The notes under the pieces are model-generated. The model saw nothing but the letters and a program-made list of their open reading frames with translations. It made no database searches and was not told the DNA's origin. From the NCBI RefSeq assembly GCF_020535245.1, contig NZ_CP084910.1, positions 1,898,501-1,962,500 of the forward strand: 64,000 nt of DNA. The letters run 5' to 3'. Source of the DNA: Asticcacaulis sp. AND118. Its GTDB lineage: Bacteria > Pseudomonadota > Alphaproteobacteria > Caulobacterales > Caulobacteraceae. Positions 16,563 to 25,165 of the stretch are shown one piece after another. Both the position numbers and the translations under genes were made by a program. How positions within the stretch are numbered: position 1 is the first letter of the stretch; every line of letters begins with the position of its first letter.

Positions 16563-17432
16563 TTATCCACGAAACCGTTTCATCTTGTCGGGATTGCGCA
16601 CGAAATAGATGGCGCTGATCTGACCGTCGCGGGTTTCGATATTGAGCAGATCGGTCGTGCCGTCGGTGTGGTGGCTGAGTACGGCCAACGCGCCATTGGC
16701 CTGCACAAATGCGACGCGATCGACCGTGTGCCGGCGGAACTTCTGGTAGATACCGACCATGAATTTCATCACACGTTCGCGGCCTTCGAGGATATTGATG
16801 GCCGCCGACGCCTTGCCGCCGCCGTCCGAATGCAGGGTCACATCGCGCGTAAGCAGCGTTTCCAGCACGCTGACATCGCCCGACTGCGACGCCTCCAGAA
16901 AGGCCCGAAGAAAGGCGCGTTCGTCGGCCGGCGTGACCTTGAACCGCGCGGGCGGAGCCTCGTCCCGCCGGAGCGCCTTGCGCGCCCGCGCCGCAAGCTG
17001 CCGGCAAGCGGCCTCCGAACGCTCCAGCGTCACGGCGATGTCGGCGAAATCGACGCCGAATACGTCGTGCAGCAGAAAGGCCGCGCGCTCCAGCGGGCTC
17101 AGTCGCTCCAGCGCATAGAGCAGCCCGATCGACAGGTCATCGGCTAACGCCTCGCCCGCCCGCGCCCCGGTAAAATCGCTGATATCGTGCAGCGGTTCCG
17201 GCAGCCACGGGCCGACATAGGTCATGCGCTGATGATGCGCCGATTTCAGGACATCGAGGCACAGCCGCGTCACCACCCGCGTCAGGAAGGCGCGCGGATG
17301 CTCGACCGCTTCGGCGTCGCGGGTGCGGAGATAGGCCTCCTGCACCACATCCTCGGCCTCCGCCACCGTGCCCAGCATGCGATAGGCGACACCGATCAGA
17401 TACCGGCGATGGCTCTCGAAATCGGCGATCAT
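16563..17432 (-). CDS. ECF41-type RNA polymerase sigma factor
   Basis: Residues about 5-70 form sigma-2 (YLIGVAYRMLGTVAEAEDVVQEAYLR), about 95-155 sigma-4 (LSPLERAAFLLHDVFGVDFADIAVTL), and the rest a SnoaL-like C-terminal extension. DGGGK at 203-207 and NPDK at 280-283 are the diagnostic motifs of ECF41, in which the extension replaces an anti-sigma factor. The gene follows a carboxymuconolactone decarboxylase gene, the classic ECF41 partner, and a matching promoter lies ahead of that gene. I chose ATG 17432 behind GAGGAAG; a TTG at 17447 overlapping the upstream stop is an alternative. Confidence 0.94.
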   Translation of the reverse strand: MIADFESHRRYLIGVAYRMLGTVAEAEDVVQEAYLRTRDAEAVEHPRAFLTRVVTRLCLDVLKSAHHQRMTYVGPWLPEPLHDISDFTGARAGEALADDLSIGLLYALERLSPLERAAFLLHDVFGVDFADIAVTLERSEAACRQLAARARKALRRDEAPPARFKVTPADERAFLRAFLEASQSGDVSVLETLLTRDVTLHSDGGGKASAAINILEGRERVMKFMVGIYQKFRRHTVDRVAFVQANGALAVLSHHTDGTTDLLNIETRDGQISAIYFVRNPDKMKRFRG

Positions 17433-17443
17433 CGCAATCTTCC

Positions 17444-17896
17444 TCAACGCGCCCGGTCTTGCGGATGAACCTGCCGCAGCGACACGGCGATGCGGTTCCA
17501 GCCGTTGATCTGCGCGATCAGGAAAGTTAGGTCAACCGCGTCCTTTTCATTAAACTCAAACCGCATGGCCTCATAATCGGCGTCGGGGGCTTCGGTGGCC
17601 GAGATATGGGTCAGGCTCTCGGCCCAGCCCAGGGCGGCACGCTCGCGGGGCGTGAACAGGCCCGACTCGCGCCACGCATTGAGAAGCAGCAGGCGCTTCT
17701 CCGTATCGCCGTCCTTCAGCGCTTCCTCGCGGTGCATGTGCAGGCAGTAGGCGCAATGATTGATTTGCGATACGCGCACCTTGATCAGGTGGATCAGCGA
17801 CGGCTCGATCGCTGTGGTCTTGAAATAGTCTTCTAGGGCCGCCTTGGCCTTGTAGGCTTCGGGGGTGACGGCATAGCCATTGATACGTTGCGACAT
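17444..17896 (-). CDS. Carboxymuconolactone decarboxylase (AhpD-like) family protein
   Basis: This 150-residue all-helical protein carries the AhpD/CMD redox motif NHCAYCLHMHREEALKDG with the CxxC-x3-H pattern, preceded by IEPSLIHLIKVRVSQI and followed by a NGWNRIAVSLRQ tail. Such proteins act as alkylhydroperoxidases or related thiol oxidoreductases in the cytosol. A strong Shine-Dalgarno (AAAGGAG) defines the ATG; upstream in-frame codons would cross the promoter. It is the first gene of a two-gene unit with the ECF41 sigma factor and is probably its main target. Confidence 0.93.
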   Translation of the reverse strand: MSQRINGYAVTPEAYKAKAALEDYFKTTAIEPSLIHLIKVRVSQINHCAYCLHMHREEALKDGDTEKRLLLLNAWRESGLFTPRERAALGWAESLTHISATEAPDADYEAMRFEFNEKDAVDLTFLIAQINGWNRIAVSLRQVHPQDRAR

Positions 17897-17942
17897 TGGA
17901 AGTCTCCTTTCATCGACCGCATGAGTGCGGCGTCGAAAGCAA

Positions 17943-17969
17943 GACGAGCCAGCCGGAGCGGCTGTGACA
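17943..17969 (-). promoter_or_regulatory. ECF41-dependent promoter
   Basis: Read on the minus strand, TGTCACA (17969-17963) and CGTC (17946-17943) are separated by exactly 16 bases. TGTCACA-N16-CGTC is the known ECF41 promoter signature. It lies about 47 bases ahead of the carboxymuconolactone decarboxylase start, which implies that the sigma factor transcribes its own operon. Confidence 0.9.
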
Positions 17970-17979
17970 TCGACCCAAA

Positions 17980-18639
17980 TTATTTTGTCTTGAGCCGGAA
18001 AATCTGACGCCCTGCGCCGTCGAAATTGGCCGGATCGAGCCAGGCCTCGTAGGCCGAACGGATACGCGGCCACTCCGTATCAATGATTGAGAACCACGCC
18101 GTGTCGCGGTTCTCGCCCTTCATCACCATATCGTTGCGAAACGTGCCTTCGTACGTAAAACCAAAGCGCTCCGCCGCGCGCATCGAGGCGGTATTGGCCG
18201 AATGACACTTCCATTCGAAGCGGCGATAGCCCAGCTCGTCGAACACATAGCTGGCCATCAGGAAGACCGCTTCGGTAGCCAGCGCCGTACGTTGCAGCCC
18301 GCGCCCGAACAGCACGGCCCCGATTTCAACACTGCCATAGGCTTCGCGAATGCGGGCAAAAGACGCCATGCCCATGACCGTGCCGCGCGGATCGAGGATA
18401 ACCTGCGTTTCCCAACCGTCCTGCGCGCGCCTGGCTTCGAATTCGCGCTCGAACGCCGCCTCGCCGATATAGGGACCGAGCGGCATATGGTGCCACAGCG
18501 CGGCATTCCCCTCGCCGCCGGCCACAGCATACAGACCCGCCCGGTGGCGCTTCCAGTCGAGCGCCTCCAGGCGGCCATAGCGGCCCAAAATCGTCTTCGC
18601 CGCCGGTCGCGGACGCGGCGTCCAGTTTTCGAGACTCAT
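17980..18639 (-). CDS. GNAT-family acetyltransferase (RimJ/RimL-like)
   Basis: This 219-residue protein has the RimJ/RimL-type GNAT order: an N-terminal basic part, GMASFARIREAYGSVEIGAVLFGRGLQRTALATEAVFLMASYVFDELGYRRFEWKCHSANTASMRAAERFGFTYEGTFRNDMV. The LQRTALATEA loop corresponds to the acetyl-CoA binding turn, and the final phrases are typical of this subgroup. It has no signal peptide. It lies upstream of the ECF41 promoter on the same strand and is not clearly part of that unit. The substrate is unknown. Confidence 0.88.
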   Translation of the reverse strand: MSLENWTPRPRPAAKTILGRYGRLEALDWKRHRAGLYAVAGGEGNAALWHHMPLGPYIGEAAFEREFEARRAQDGWETQVILDPRGTVMGMASFARIREAYGSVEIGAVLFGRGLQRTALATEAVFLMASYVFDELGYRRFEWKCHSANTASMRAAERFGFTYEGTFRNDMVMKGENRDTAWFSIIDTEWPRIRSAYEAWLDPANFDGAGRQIFRLKTK

Positions 18640-18709
18640 CGCTTATCCCCACTTCCCTTGCCGCCTAAATCATTTTAGCGATATCGACAATCAAAACCGG
18701 GAGCGTTTC

Positions 18710-19774
18710 ATGACCTATTCCGCCGCCGCCACGCGCTACGACGCCATGCCCTACCGCCGCTGCGGCGCATCGGGGTTAAGACTCCCTGCCATATCATTGG
18801 GGCTGTGGCATAATTTCGGCGACATCGACGCGCTGGACACTCAGCGCGCCCTGCTGCGCAGCGCCTTTGATCGCGGCATCACCCATTTCGATCTGGCGAA
18901 TAATTACGGCCCGCCACCCGGATCGGCCGAGCGCAACTTCAGGCGGATTTTCGCTGAGGATTTCAAGCCTTATCGCGATGAGCTGATCATTTCGTCCAAG
19001 GCCGGCTGGCAGATGTGGGACGGCCCCTACGGCTCAATGACCGGCACGCGCAAGCACCTGATCGCCTCATGCGACCAGAGCCTGAAGCGCATGGGTCTCG
19101 ACTATCTCGACATCTTCTATTCGCACCGCCCCGACCCGCACACGCCGCTGGAAGAGACGATGGGCGCATTGGCCACACTGGTTCAGCAGGGCAAGGCGCT
19201 CTATGTCGGCATTTCCAACTATGGTCCGAACCTGACGCAAAAGGCCGCCGACATCCTCAAATCGCTGAGCGTGCCGCTGCTGATCAGCCAGCCCAATTAC
19301 AGCCTGCTCGACCGCTGGATCGAGCCCGACCTGCTGGAGACCAACGCCCGCAACGGGGCCGGCACCATCGTCTTCTCGCCGCTGGCGCAGGGCTTCCTCA
19401 GCAATAAATATCTGAACGGCCTGCCCGAAGATTCGCGCGCCGCCCGCCTCGACTGGGTGCGCGCGGGTCTAACCGAGGCCAAGCTGGCCCTGATCCACAG
19501 GCTGAACGATCTGGCTGTGGCGCGCGGGCAGTCGCTGGCGCGCATGGCTCTGGCCTGGACGCTGAAGGATGCGCGCGTCACCTCGACCCTGATCGGCGCC
19601 CGTACGGTCGAGCAACTGACCGACAGTCTGGGGGCACTGGACAATCTCGACTTCAGCGAGTCGGAACTGTCGCAACTGGATCAACTGACGAAGGACGCCC
19701 TGCCCGGCATCTTCACCGCCCCGCCCAAGGCGACGGGTCAGGACCTGATCGACAATCCTCATTTCAAGGCTTGA
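18710..19774 (+). CDS. Aldo/keto reductase, YghZ/Gpr (L-glyceraldehyde 3-phosphate reductase) type
   Basis: This 354-residue TIM-barrel oxidoreductase has the family landmarks: MPYRRCGASGLRLPAISLGLWHNFG, FDLANNYGPPPGSAERNFRRI with the catalytic Asp and Tyr, the catalytic-lysine strand ELIISSKAGWQMWDGPYG, the HRPDPHTPLEETMGAL loop, and the NADP-binding VTSTLIGARTVEQLTDSL. The WDGPYGS phrase is typical of YghZ-like enzymes, which reduce L-glyceraldehyde 3-phosphate and methylglyoxal. A detoxification role is inferred from the family. It is a single gene, convergent with ohr. Confidence 0.92.
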   Translation: MTYSAAATRYDAMPYRRCGASGLRLPAISLGLWHNFGDIDALDTQRALLRSAFDRGITHFDLANNYGPPPGSAERNFRRIFAEDFKPYRDELIISSKAGWQMWDGPYGSMTGTRKHLIASCDQSLKRMGLDYLDIFYSHRPDPHTPLEETMGALATLVQQGKALYVGISNYGPNLTQKAADILKSLSVPLLISQPNYSLLDRWIEPDLLETNARNGAGTIVFSPLAQGFLSNKYLNGLPEDSRAARLDWVRAGLTEAKLALIHRLNDLAVARGQSLARMALAWTLKDARVTSTLIGARTVEQLTDSLGALDNLDFSESELSQLDQLTKDALPGIFTAPPKATGQDLIDNPHFKA

Positions 19775-19778
19775 TGAG

Positions 19779-19906
19779 AACCACGGAAAGCACGGAAAAT
19801 TTCCATCCGCGAACGGACGCGCAACACTTTAAAAGCATATTTCTTTTGTTTCCAAGCACGACATTTCAACACAATGAAGTCAGTGCTTTCTGTGTTTTCC
19901 GTGGTC
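19779..19906. repeat. Inverted repeat with CCACGGAAA arms
   Basis: The left arm ACCACGGAAAGCACGGAAAA (19780-19799) and the reverse complement of 19883-19906 (GACCACGGAAAACACAGAAA) match closely. The enclosed 80 bases are AT-rich compared with the surroundings. The element starts five bases after the aldo/keto reductase stop. No gene is contained, so it looks like a small non-coding mobile remnant. Confidence 0.6.
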
Positions 19907-19909
19907 AAA

Positions 19910-19940
19910 AAAAGCGCCGGAGCCAAACTCCGGCGCTTTT
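19910..19940. terminator. Bidirectional terminator between the aldo/keto reductase gene and ohr
   Basis: AAAAGCGCCGGAG pairs with CTCCGGCGCTTTT around a five-base loop, flanked by A-runs on the left and T-runs on the right, so it can serve both convergent genes. Confidence 0.85.
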
Positions 19941-19963
19941 GTTTTCAAGCGGCTATCGAAAGC

Positions 19964-20422
19964 CTATTGCGCGATGATCACTTCGCCCGACGCCGAGTTG
20001 TGGATCAGGGTGACGTTGATATTGCCGCGCGTGGCGTTCGAATATGGGCAGACGATGTGCGCCGCTTCGATCAGTTCGCGGGCCGCTTCGTCCGACACGC
20101 CCGGCAGATTGACCTTCAGCGTGACTTCGAGCCCGAAGCCGTTCGGCGTCTGGCCGATGCCGACCGAAGCATTGATCGACGCGTCGGCGGGAACGGCGAT
20201 CTTCTTCTGCCCGCCGACGAACTTCACCGCGCCGATGAAGCAGGCGGCGTAGCCCGAAGCGAACAGTTGTTCCGGATTGGTGCCCTCGCCGCCGGCGCCA
20301 CCCAGTTCCCTGGGCGTCGACAGCTTGACCGAGACACGGCCGTCGTCAGTGGAAGCGGTGCCTTCGCGGCCGCCGGTGGCCGTGGCGTGAGCGGTATAGA
20401 GCGCGGTGATCGAAGTGGTCAT
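19964..20422 (-). CDS. ohr: Organic hydroperoxide resistance protein (Ohr)
   Basis: Ohr reduces organic and fatty-acid hydroperoxides using a pair of cysteines and dihydrolipoyl thiols. Both are visible: the peroxidatic cysteine in GYAACFIGAVKFVGGQ and the resolving one in AAHIVCPYSNATRGN, with the GGAGGEGTNPEQLFASGY OsmC-family lead. The 152-residue length fits. I placed the start at the ATG whose product begins MTTSITALYTAHATATGGREG, as in other Ohr proteins. It is divergent from ohrR with operator-like palindromes between them. Confidence 0.96.
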   Translation of the reverse strand: MTTSITALYTAHATATGGREGTASTDDGRVSVKLSTPRELGGAGGEGTNPEQLFASGYAACFIGAVKFVGGQKKIAVPADASINASVGIGQTPNGFGLEVTLKVNLPGVSDEAARELIEAAHIVCPYSNATRGNINVTLIHNSASGEVIIAQ

Positions 20423-20531
20423 GGCGAATGTCCTTTGAGATGTGGGGACGCCTGAGACGTCCGTTTGAGAATGATGCGCTACTGTTGGCAACGTTCCCGG
20501 CGCTTGCCGTCGTTGCATGATGCATAATTAG

Positions 20532-20570
20532 ATTGTGCACAATTGTTTGTCAATTGCATTGTGTGCAATT
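20532..20570. promoter_or_regulatory. Two OhrR operator-like palindromes
   Basis: ATTGTGCACAAT (20532-20543) is a perfect palindrome, and AATTGCATTGTGTGCAATT (20552-20570) has inverted AATTGCA / TGCAATT arms. Both lie in the AT-rich divergent region and carry the AATTG-type half sites known for OhrR boxes. The peroxide-oxidised repressor would release both promoters. Confidence 0.75.
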
Positions 20571-20625
20571 TAATTGATTTTCATTGATTGCCCTGTTATA
20601 TCCCTTGTCGGATAAGGAGAAAATC

Positions 20626-21078
20626 ATGTCGACGCCGCTCATCCCTGCGGAGATGCAGGTCGCCAACCAGATCTGCTTTGCCGTTCACAGCGCCGCCCAC
20701 GCCTTCGCGCAAGCCTATAAGCCGCTGCTGGAACCGCTGGGCCTCACCTATCCGCAGTATCTGGTCATGCTGCTTCTGTGGGAAAAAGACGACCGTTCGG
20801 TCAGCGAACTGGGGACGCCGCTGTTTCTCGATTCCGGCACCCTCACCCCCCTGCTGAAGCGCCTGCAGGCTCAGGGGCTAATCGACCGCAATCGTGACCC
20901 CAAAGACGAGCGCGTCATGCGCATTACCCTGACCGAGACCGGCAAGGCGCTGGCGCAGAAGGCCACAGACATTCCGCAAGCCATGCTGTGCGCCATGGGC
21001 GATGTCGAACTGCCGCACCTCATGGCCCTGCGCGATCAGGTGAAGGCGCTGGGGCAGGCTCTCCGCAACGCCGCCTGA
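20626..21078 (+). CDS. ohrR: MarR-family peroxide-sensing repressor OhrR
   Basis: This 150-residue winged-helix repressor has the N-terminal sensing cysteine in NQICFAVHSAAHAFAQAYKPLL, the YPQYLVMLLLWEKDDRSVSELG helix, and the recognition helix/wing LDSGTLTPLLKRLQAQGLIDRNRDPKDERVMRITLTETG. A second cysteine (MLCAMGD) could resolve it in the two-cysteine type. ATG 20626 follows AAGGAGAAAATC. Divergence from ohr makes the assignment firm. Confidence 0.95.
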   Translation: MSTPLIPAEMQVANQICFAVHSAAHAFAQAYKPLLEPLGLTYPQYLVMLLLWEKDDRSVSELGTPLFLDSGTLTPLLKRLQAQGLIDRNRDPKDERVMRITLTETGKALAQKATDIPQAMLCAMGDVELPHLMALRDQVKALGQALRNAA

Positions 21079-21284
21079 AGACGGTTTTTGCCGCAATCCA
21101 GCCACAAAGTTACAGAGCCTCATCTCTCGTTTCGTAGGAAATTCCGGGGCGCATCAAAGACATCACACGCTGATCACGCAAAAATCACGCATTTGTGATA
21201 TTGCCGTGAATTTGACGTGATCCGAGCGCGACATTGCGTTCGCCGCACCTTACTGCGGTCCATACCATTCATGGGGAGAACCTT

Positions 21285-22178
21285 ATGTCGCATCGCGTTT
21301 CCGGCCGTTTGGCCGCCGTCCTGCTCGTGTCCGCGTCCCTGCTTACCCTGACAGCCTGCGGCAAACCGGCCGAAGAAGCCGCCACGACCGAGGAAACCAT
21401 CCCTGCGGATGCCGCTCCCGATACGACGGCAACGGTCGAGCCCGCGCCGAAGATCGACCCGGCCTCGATACCGCAACTGGCCTACGACTACAGTTTCGAC
21501 CTTAGCGCGCCGGACAAGCAGGTCGGCAGCATGATGGAAGGGCATCAGGAGGCTTGCACCATCGCCGGAGCGACGACCTGTCAGGTCCTGTCCCTGACCA
21601 GCCGCAGCGAAGGGCGGCACGGCCATGCCTTCCACACCCTGACCCTGCGCGCCACGCCGCAATGGATCGGCCTGTTCCGCAAGAACCTCGCCAACGAACT
21701 GAAGGCCACGGGCGCGACCATCGAAAGCCAGTCGATCGCCACCGAAGACGTCAGCCTGGCCCTCATCGATCAGGAAGCGCATATCAGGAACCAGACGGCC
21801 CTGCGCGACAATCTTCAGGCGACGCTGCGCACGCACAAAGGCCAGATGTCCGAGGTCATCGAACTCAAGCAGCAACTGGCCAGCATCCAGTCCGATATCG
21901 ACAGCGCCCGCACGGCGGTCGCCACGATGAAAAAGCGCGTGGCCATGTCGAAACTGACGCTCACCTATCGTCCGGCTTCGGCGGTCGCCGTCGATGGGAC
22001 ATGGGCGCCGCTGAAGGCCGCCGTGGCCGATGTCGGTCCCAACATGGTCTCGATGCTAACCGTGATCGTGGCCATCGGCGGCTATCTGCTGCCGCTGGGC
22101 CTGATCGCGGCGCCGATCGTCTGGTGGGTTCGTCGCAACCGCAAGAGCGCCAAACCCGCTCGCCCCGGGCAGGCGTAA
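21285..22178 (+). CDS. DUF4349 lipoprotein
   Basis: The protein begins with a lipoprotein signal peptide whose lipobox LTAC puts the lipidated cysteine at residue 25. An acidic Thr/Pro-rich linker follows, then a DUF4349-like region with a central coiled coil (LIDQEAHIRNQTALRDNLQATLRTHKGQMSEVIELKQQLASIQSDIDSARTAVATMKKRVAMSKLTLTYRPAS) and a C-terminal membrane helix. It would span the periplasm anchored at both ends. The start behind GGGGAGAACCTT is well supported. The function is unknown. Confidence 0.85.
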   Translation: MSHRVSGRLAAVLLVSASLLTLTACGKPAEEAATTEETIPADAAPDTTATVEPAPKIDPASIPQLAYDYSFDLSAPDKQVGSMMEGHQEACTIAGATTCQVLSLTSRSEGRHGHAFHTLTLRATPQWIGLFRKNLANELKATGATIESQSIATEDVSLALIDQEAHIRNQTALRDNLQATLRTHKGQMSEVIELKQQLASIQSDIDSARTAVATMKKRVAMSKLTLTYRPASAVAVDGTWAPLKAAVADVGPNMVSMLTVIVAIGGYLLPLGLIAAPIVWWVRRNRKSAKPARPGQA

Positions 22179-22184
22179 AAAGAA

Positions 22185-22212
22185 AAGCGCCGCATCCGAA
22201 GATGCGGCGCTT
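22185..22212. terminator. Bidirectional terminator
   Basis: AAGCGCCGCATC pairs with GATGCGGCGCTT across a CGAA tetraloop, between the convergent DUF4349 and TonB receptor genes. The T-tract on the plus strand is weak. Confidence 0.75.
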
Positions 22213-22259
22213 CCTTGCCGGGATCGAGACCGGAGAACCGGCCTCCCCCACCCTCGGCT

Positions 22260-24959
22260 TTAGAAGTTGAAGCGGAGGCCGGTCACGTAACGCTGACCGA
22301 ATTTTTCGAACTCGATCGGGTTGGTCGAAGCGCCACCGTAACGACGGGCGCCCTGATTGCGCAGGTTCGAACCATCGAGGAACCATTCGAGGTTGCTGTT
22401 GACCTGATAACGCACCGACAGATCGACTTCTTCATCGTCGTCCCAGTACACGTCACCATTGTCAGACGGCACCGCAACGCCGCCGACCATCGCATAGGTG
22501 CCGATGTCCTGGATCCAAGCCGTACGGTACTGATAGGCGAGGCGCACGGTCAGGCCGTACTTTTCATAGATCATCTGAAGGTTATAAACGCCGTCCGACG
22601 TGCCCGGCAGGGAGACGGTGCGCGCCGGCACGCCATTGGCCGCCGGAACCGTGACCTCAGAGTCGGCGAAGGTCGCCGACGCCTTGACGCCGAAGCCACC
22701 CAGCCATTCGGGCCAGCCGAGTCCCTCGACCAGGGTTTCGGCGCTTTGCGAGGCGAACAGCTCGATGCCGGACAGTTTGCCATCGCCGCCGTTGCGCAGC
22801 GTCGTCAGGGTGTAGCCCGAACGATCGGTGGTGCCTGAGTTCAACACGCTGGAACCGAAAACGCCCGACTGGGTGAACAGCACGTCCTGGATGTCCTTGT
22901 AGAAAACACCCGCCGACAGGAAGCCGCTCACACCATAATATTCCAGATAGGCGTCGAAACCCGTCTGCTTTTCAGCTTTGGCGTCAGGATTGCCGCCCGA
23001 CACCGTCTGGTTGGAGTCGGAATAGGTGAAGTTCGGACGCAGATCGTCATAGTCCGGACGCGAGGCGGTGCGGTTCACCGAGAAACGCGCCTTGAGTTTG
23101 TCCGTCACGTTCCAGTTCAGGTGGGCGCTGGGGTAGAACAGCGTATCGTCAGCAGACGTCTCGACATATTTACCGAGTTGGGTCGAATAGGCGCGGCCCT
23201 CGTTCTTGATGTTTTCGACGCGCGTGCCGTAAACGAGGTTACCCCAGTCGAAGGTCGTCGTCGCCATCAGATAGGCGGCGGCCTGTTTCTCGTTGATCTT
23301 CCAGTAGTTGCTGGTCGACGCCGACATGTCACGGACCGCAGCGCCAGAGTTGATGTACTGATCCATCAGGTCCGTGGTCAGACCCTGATTGGTGTAGCGG
23401 AAGGTGTAGCCCAGAACCTGCTTGCCCCGGTAGGGGTCGTCGATGGCCAGATCGGCCCAGGTCGGCGTCGCCAGCCCCTTGCCCGTCAGGGTCGCCGGCG
23501 TCGCCGTATAGGTTTCCAGCTCGTTCTTCTTGTTGCGCGTGGTGTACAGCGCCCCGAATTCAACCTTGGTCGGCAGGCCGAACAACTCGGTCTGACGATC
23601 GAAATCCACCTTGCCCGTATAGGCCTGGGTCAGTTCGCCGCCGGCATTGCGGCCGAAGGTCTGAAGCGTCATCGGGAAGGATTCCGCCGACAGAACGCGA
23701 TCGCCCTGGGTGCGGGCCGAGGTGGTGCCGCCCGTACGGTACAGGCGCACGATATTCTGATCGCCATTACGGAAGTCATAGACCGCCGTCGGACGGTCGA
23801 GGAAGGAAGACGGGCTCTGATAGGCGGCGGTGACCGGCGTATCGCCACCATTCAGCCCCGCTGTGTAGTTCAAACGCCACGACACGTCAAAGCCGTACCA
23901 GTTGCGGTGCTCACCGCCCACCGTGTTGGTGGCCAGGATTTCTTCGGAGTCGCGATAGTCGATACGGGCGTTCAGACGCGCGCCATAGACCGTACCGAAT
24001 TTCGGGTCGGCGGCCGCGAAGTTGGCGTCCGAATTATAGCCCACACCGGCAGCGTTGGTGCCCTGATCGAGACGCACGATCCAGTTGTCGCGCAGTTCGT
24101 CGTCCTTGAAGATCGTCCAGATCGACGACACGAACAGTTCGTTGTTCTCGTCGATCTTGTAATCTGCACGGGTCGAGAAGGACGAGTTGTAACGAGTCAG
24201 GCGATAGTTCTTGTACTCGAACTCACGCGCGAAACGCTTGCCCGGCGCGGCAGCGCGCTCGGTGAGATAGGGATCGACCTCCCAGTTTTCGGTCGCCATG
24301 TTGCGCCGGTAGTAGGAGCCCTGCACCACCACGCCCAGTTTGCCGTCCATGAAGATGTTCGAGTAGACGAGGTTGGCGTCGATTTCCTCACCGCCGCCCA
24401 GCTCAACGCGGCCGAGACCCAGCTTGCCAGTGATCTTCTGGCCCTTGTAGTCGAAGGCGCGGCGCGTGCGGATGTCGATATTGCCGGCGACCGTATCGCC
24501 CGGCATCGAGGGCACGATGGCCTTCTGAACCACAACCTGAGAGGCGATGGCCGACGGAATATTGTCGAAGCGCGAATCGCGGCCTTCGGCGGAAACGACC
24601 GACAGGCCATCGAACGAGATGGTCGCCCAGCGGCGAGGCATGCCGCGCAGGTTGACGTAGCGGGCCTGGCCCTGATCGCGCTCAAGACCCACGCCCGGCA
24701 GACGACCAATGGCGAAGGCGATGTTCTGATCCGGAAGGTTACCGGCGTCATCGGCCGACAGAACGCTGACGAGCGAGTCCGAATTGCGCTGCACCTTCAG
24801 CGCGGCCGCGTCGGATTCGGCCAGCGGACGGCGGCCGGTGATGACGACTTCGGTCACTTCATCGGCGGCTTCGGCAGCCTGAACGACGGCCGGCATGGAA
24901 ACGGCGGCCAGCGGCGCAACGGCAGCCGCGGTCAGCGCGAGAAACTTGACGGATTTCAT
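22260..24959 (-). CDS. TonB-dependent outer-membrane receptor (Xanthomonas/Caulobacter type)
   Basis: This 899-residue beta-barrel importer has a Sec signal peptide ending near AAVVQAAEA and a TonB-box-like EVTEVVITGRR. Its plug domain reads NLPDQNIAFAIGRLPGVGLERDQGQARYVNLRGMPRRW...TISFDG, the pattern of the TonB-Xanth-Caul subfamily (TIGR01782), and the protein ends in FGQRYVTGLRFNF with the terminal Phe required for barrel insertion. The ligand cannot be read from the sequence; relatives take up oligosaccharides, phytate or other large substrates. It lies 3' of the other receptor on the same strand, separated by a terminator, so it is probably a separate transcript. Confidence 0.93.
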   Translation of the reverse strand: MKSVKFLALTAAAVAPLAAVSMPAVVQAAEAADEVTEVVITGRRPLAESDAAALKVQRNSDSLVSVLSADDAGNLPDQNIAFAIGRLPGVGLERDQGQARYVNLRGMPRRWATISFDGLSVVSAEGRDSRFDNIPSAIASQVVVQKAIVPSMPGDTVAGNIDIRTRRAFDYKGQKITGKLGLGRVELGGGEEIDANLVYSNIFMDGKLGVVVQGSYYRRNMATENWEVDPYLTERAAAPGKRFAREFEYKNYRLTRYNSSFSTRADYKIDENNELFVSSIWTIFKDDELRDNWIVRLDQGTNAAGVGYNSDANFAAADPKFGTVYGARLNARIDYRDSEEILATNTVGGEHRNWYGFDVSWRLNYTAGLNGGDTPVTAAYQSPSSFLDRPTAVYDFRNGDQNIVRLYRTGGTTSARTQGDRVLSAESFPMTLQTFGRNAGGELTQAYTGKVDFDRQTELFGLPTKVEFGALYTTRNKKNELETYTATPATLTGKGLATPTWADLAIDDPYRGKQVLGYTFRYTNQGLTTDLMDQYINSGAAVRDMSASTSNYWKINEKQAAAYLMATTTFDWGNLVYGTRVENIKNEGRAYSTQLGKYVETSADDTLFYPSAHLNWNVTDKLKARFSVNRTASRPDYDDLRPNFTYSDSNQTVSGGNPDAKAEKQTGFDAYLEYYGVSGFLSAGVFYKDIQDVLFTQSGVFGSSVLNSGTTDRSGYTLTTLRNGGDGKLSGIELFASQSAETLVEGLGWPEWLGGFGVKASATFADSEVTVPAANGVPARTVSLPGTSDGVYNLQMIYEKYGLTVRLAYQYRTAWIQDIGTYAMVGGVAVPSDNGDVYWDDDEEVDLSVRYQVNSNLEWFLDGSNLRNQGARRYGGASTNPIEFEKFGQRYVTGLRFNF

Positions 24960-25110
24960 TACTATCCCCAGATAACACAGTGACGCTATTTACGCCCCGC
25001 GTCACCTCCTAGTGTCACACAACGACTCTTTGGCGACATATTTGCAAAGCTTTTGCGACTGCACTCTGGAACTGTTACAGCGTGGTATTTATGCAAGCGT
25101 CCTGAAACGC

Positions 25111-25144
25111 GAAAACGCCCGGAACCATCGCTCCGGGCGTTTCC
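25111..25144 (-). terminator. Terminator downstream of the second TonB receptor
   Basis: On the minus strand, GGAAACGCCCGGA and TCCGGGCGTTTTC form a strong stem around an eight-base loop and end in a short T-run. It lies 22 bases beyond the stop of the 738-residue receptor gene. Confidence 0.8.
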
Positions 25145-25165
25145 CTTAAGGGCTGGGTATAATTA

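Noticed and set aside
23121-24983. A 620-codon open frame on the plus strand opposite the 899-residue TonB receptor
   Set aside because: It has no family character, is rich in Arg, Gly, Val and Ala as expected from the complement of a high-GC gene, and lies wholly opposite an unmistakable receptor gene.
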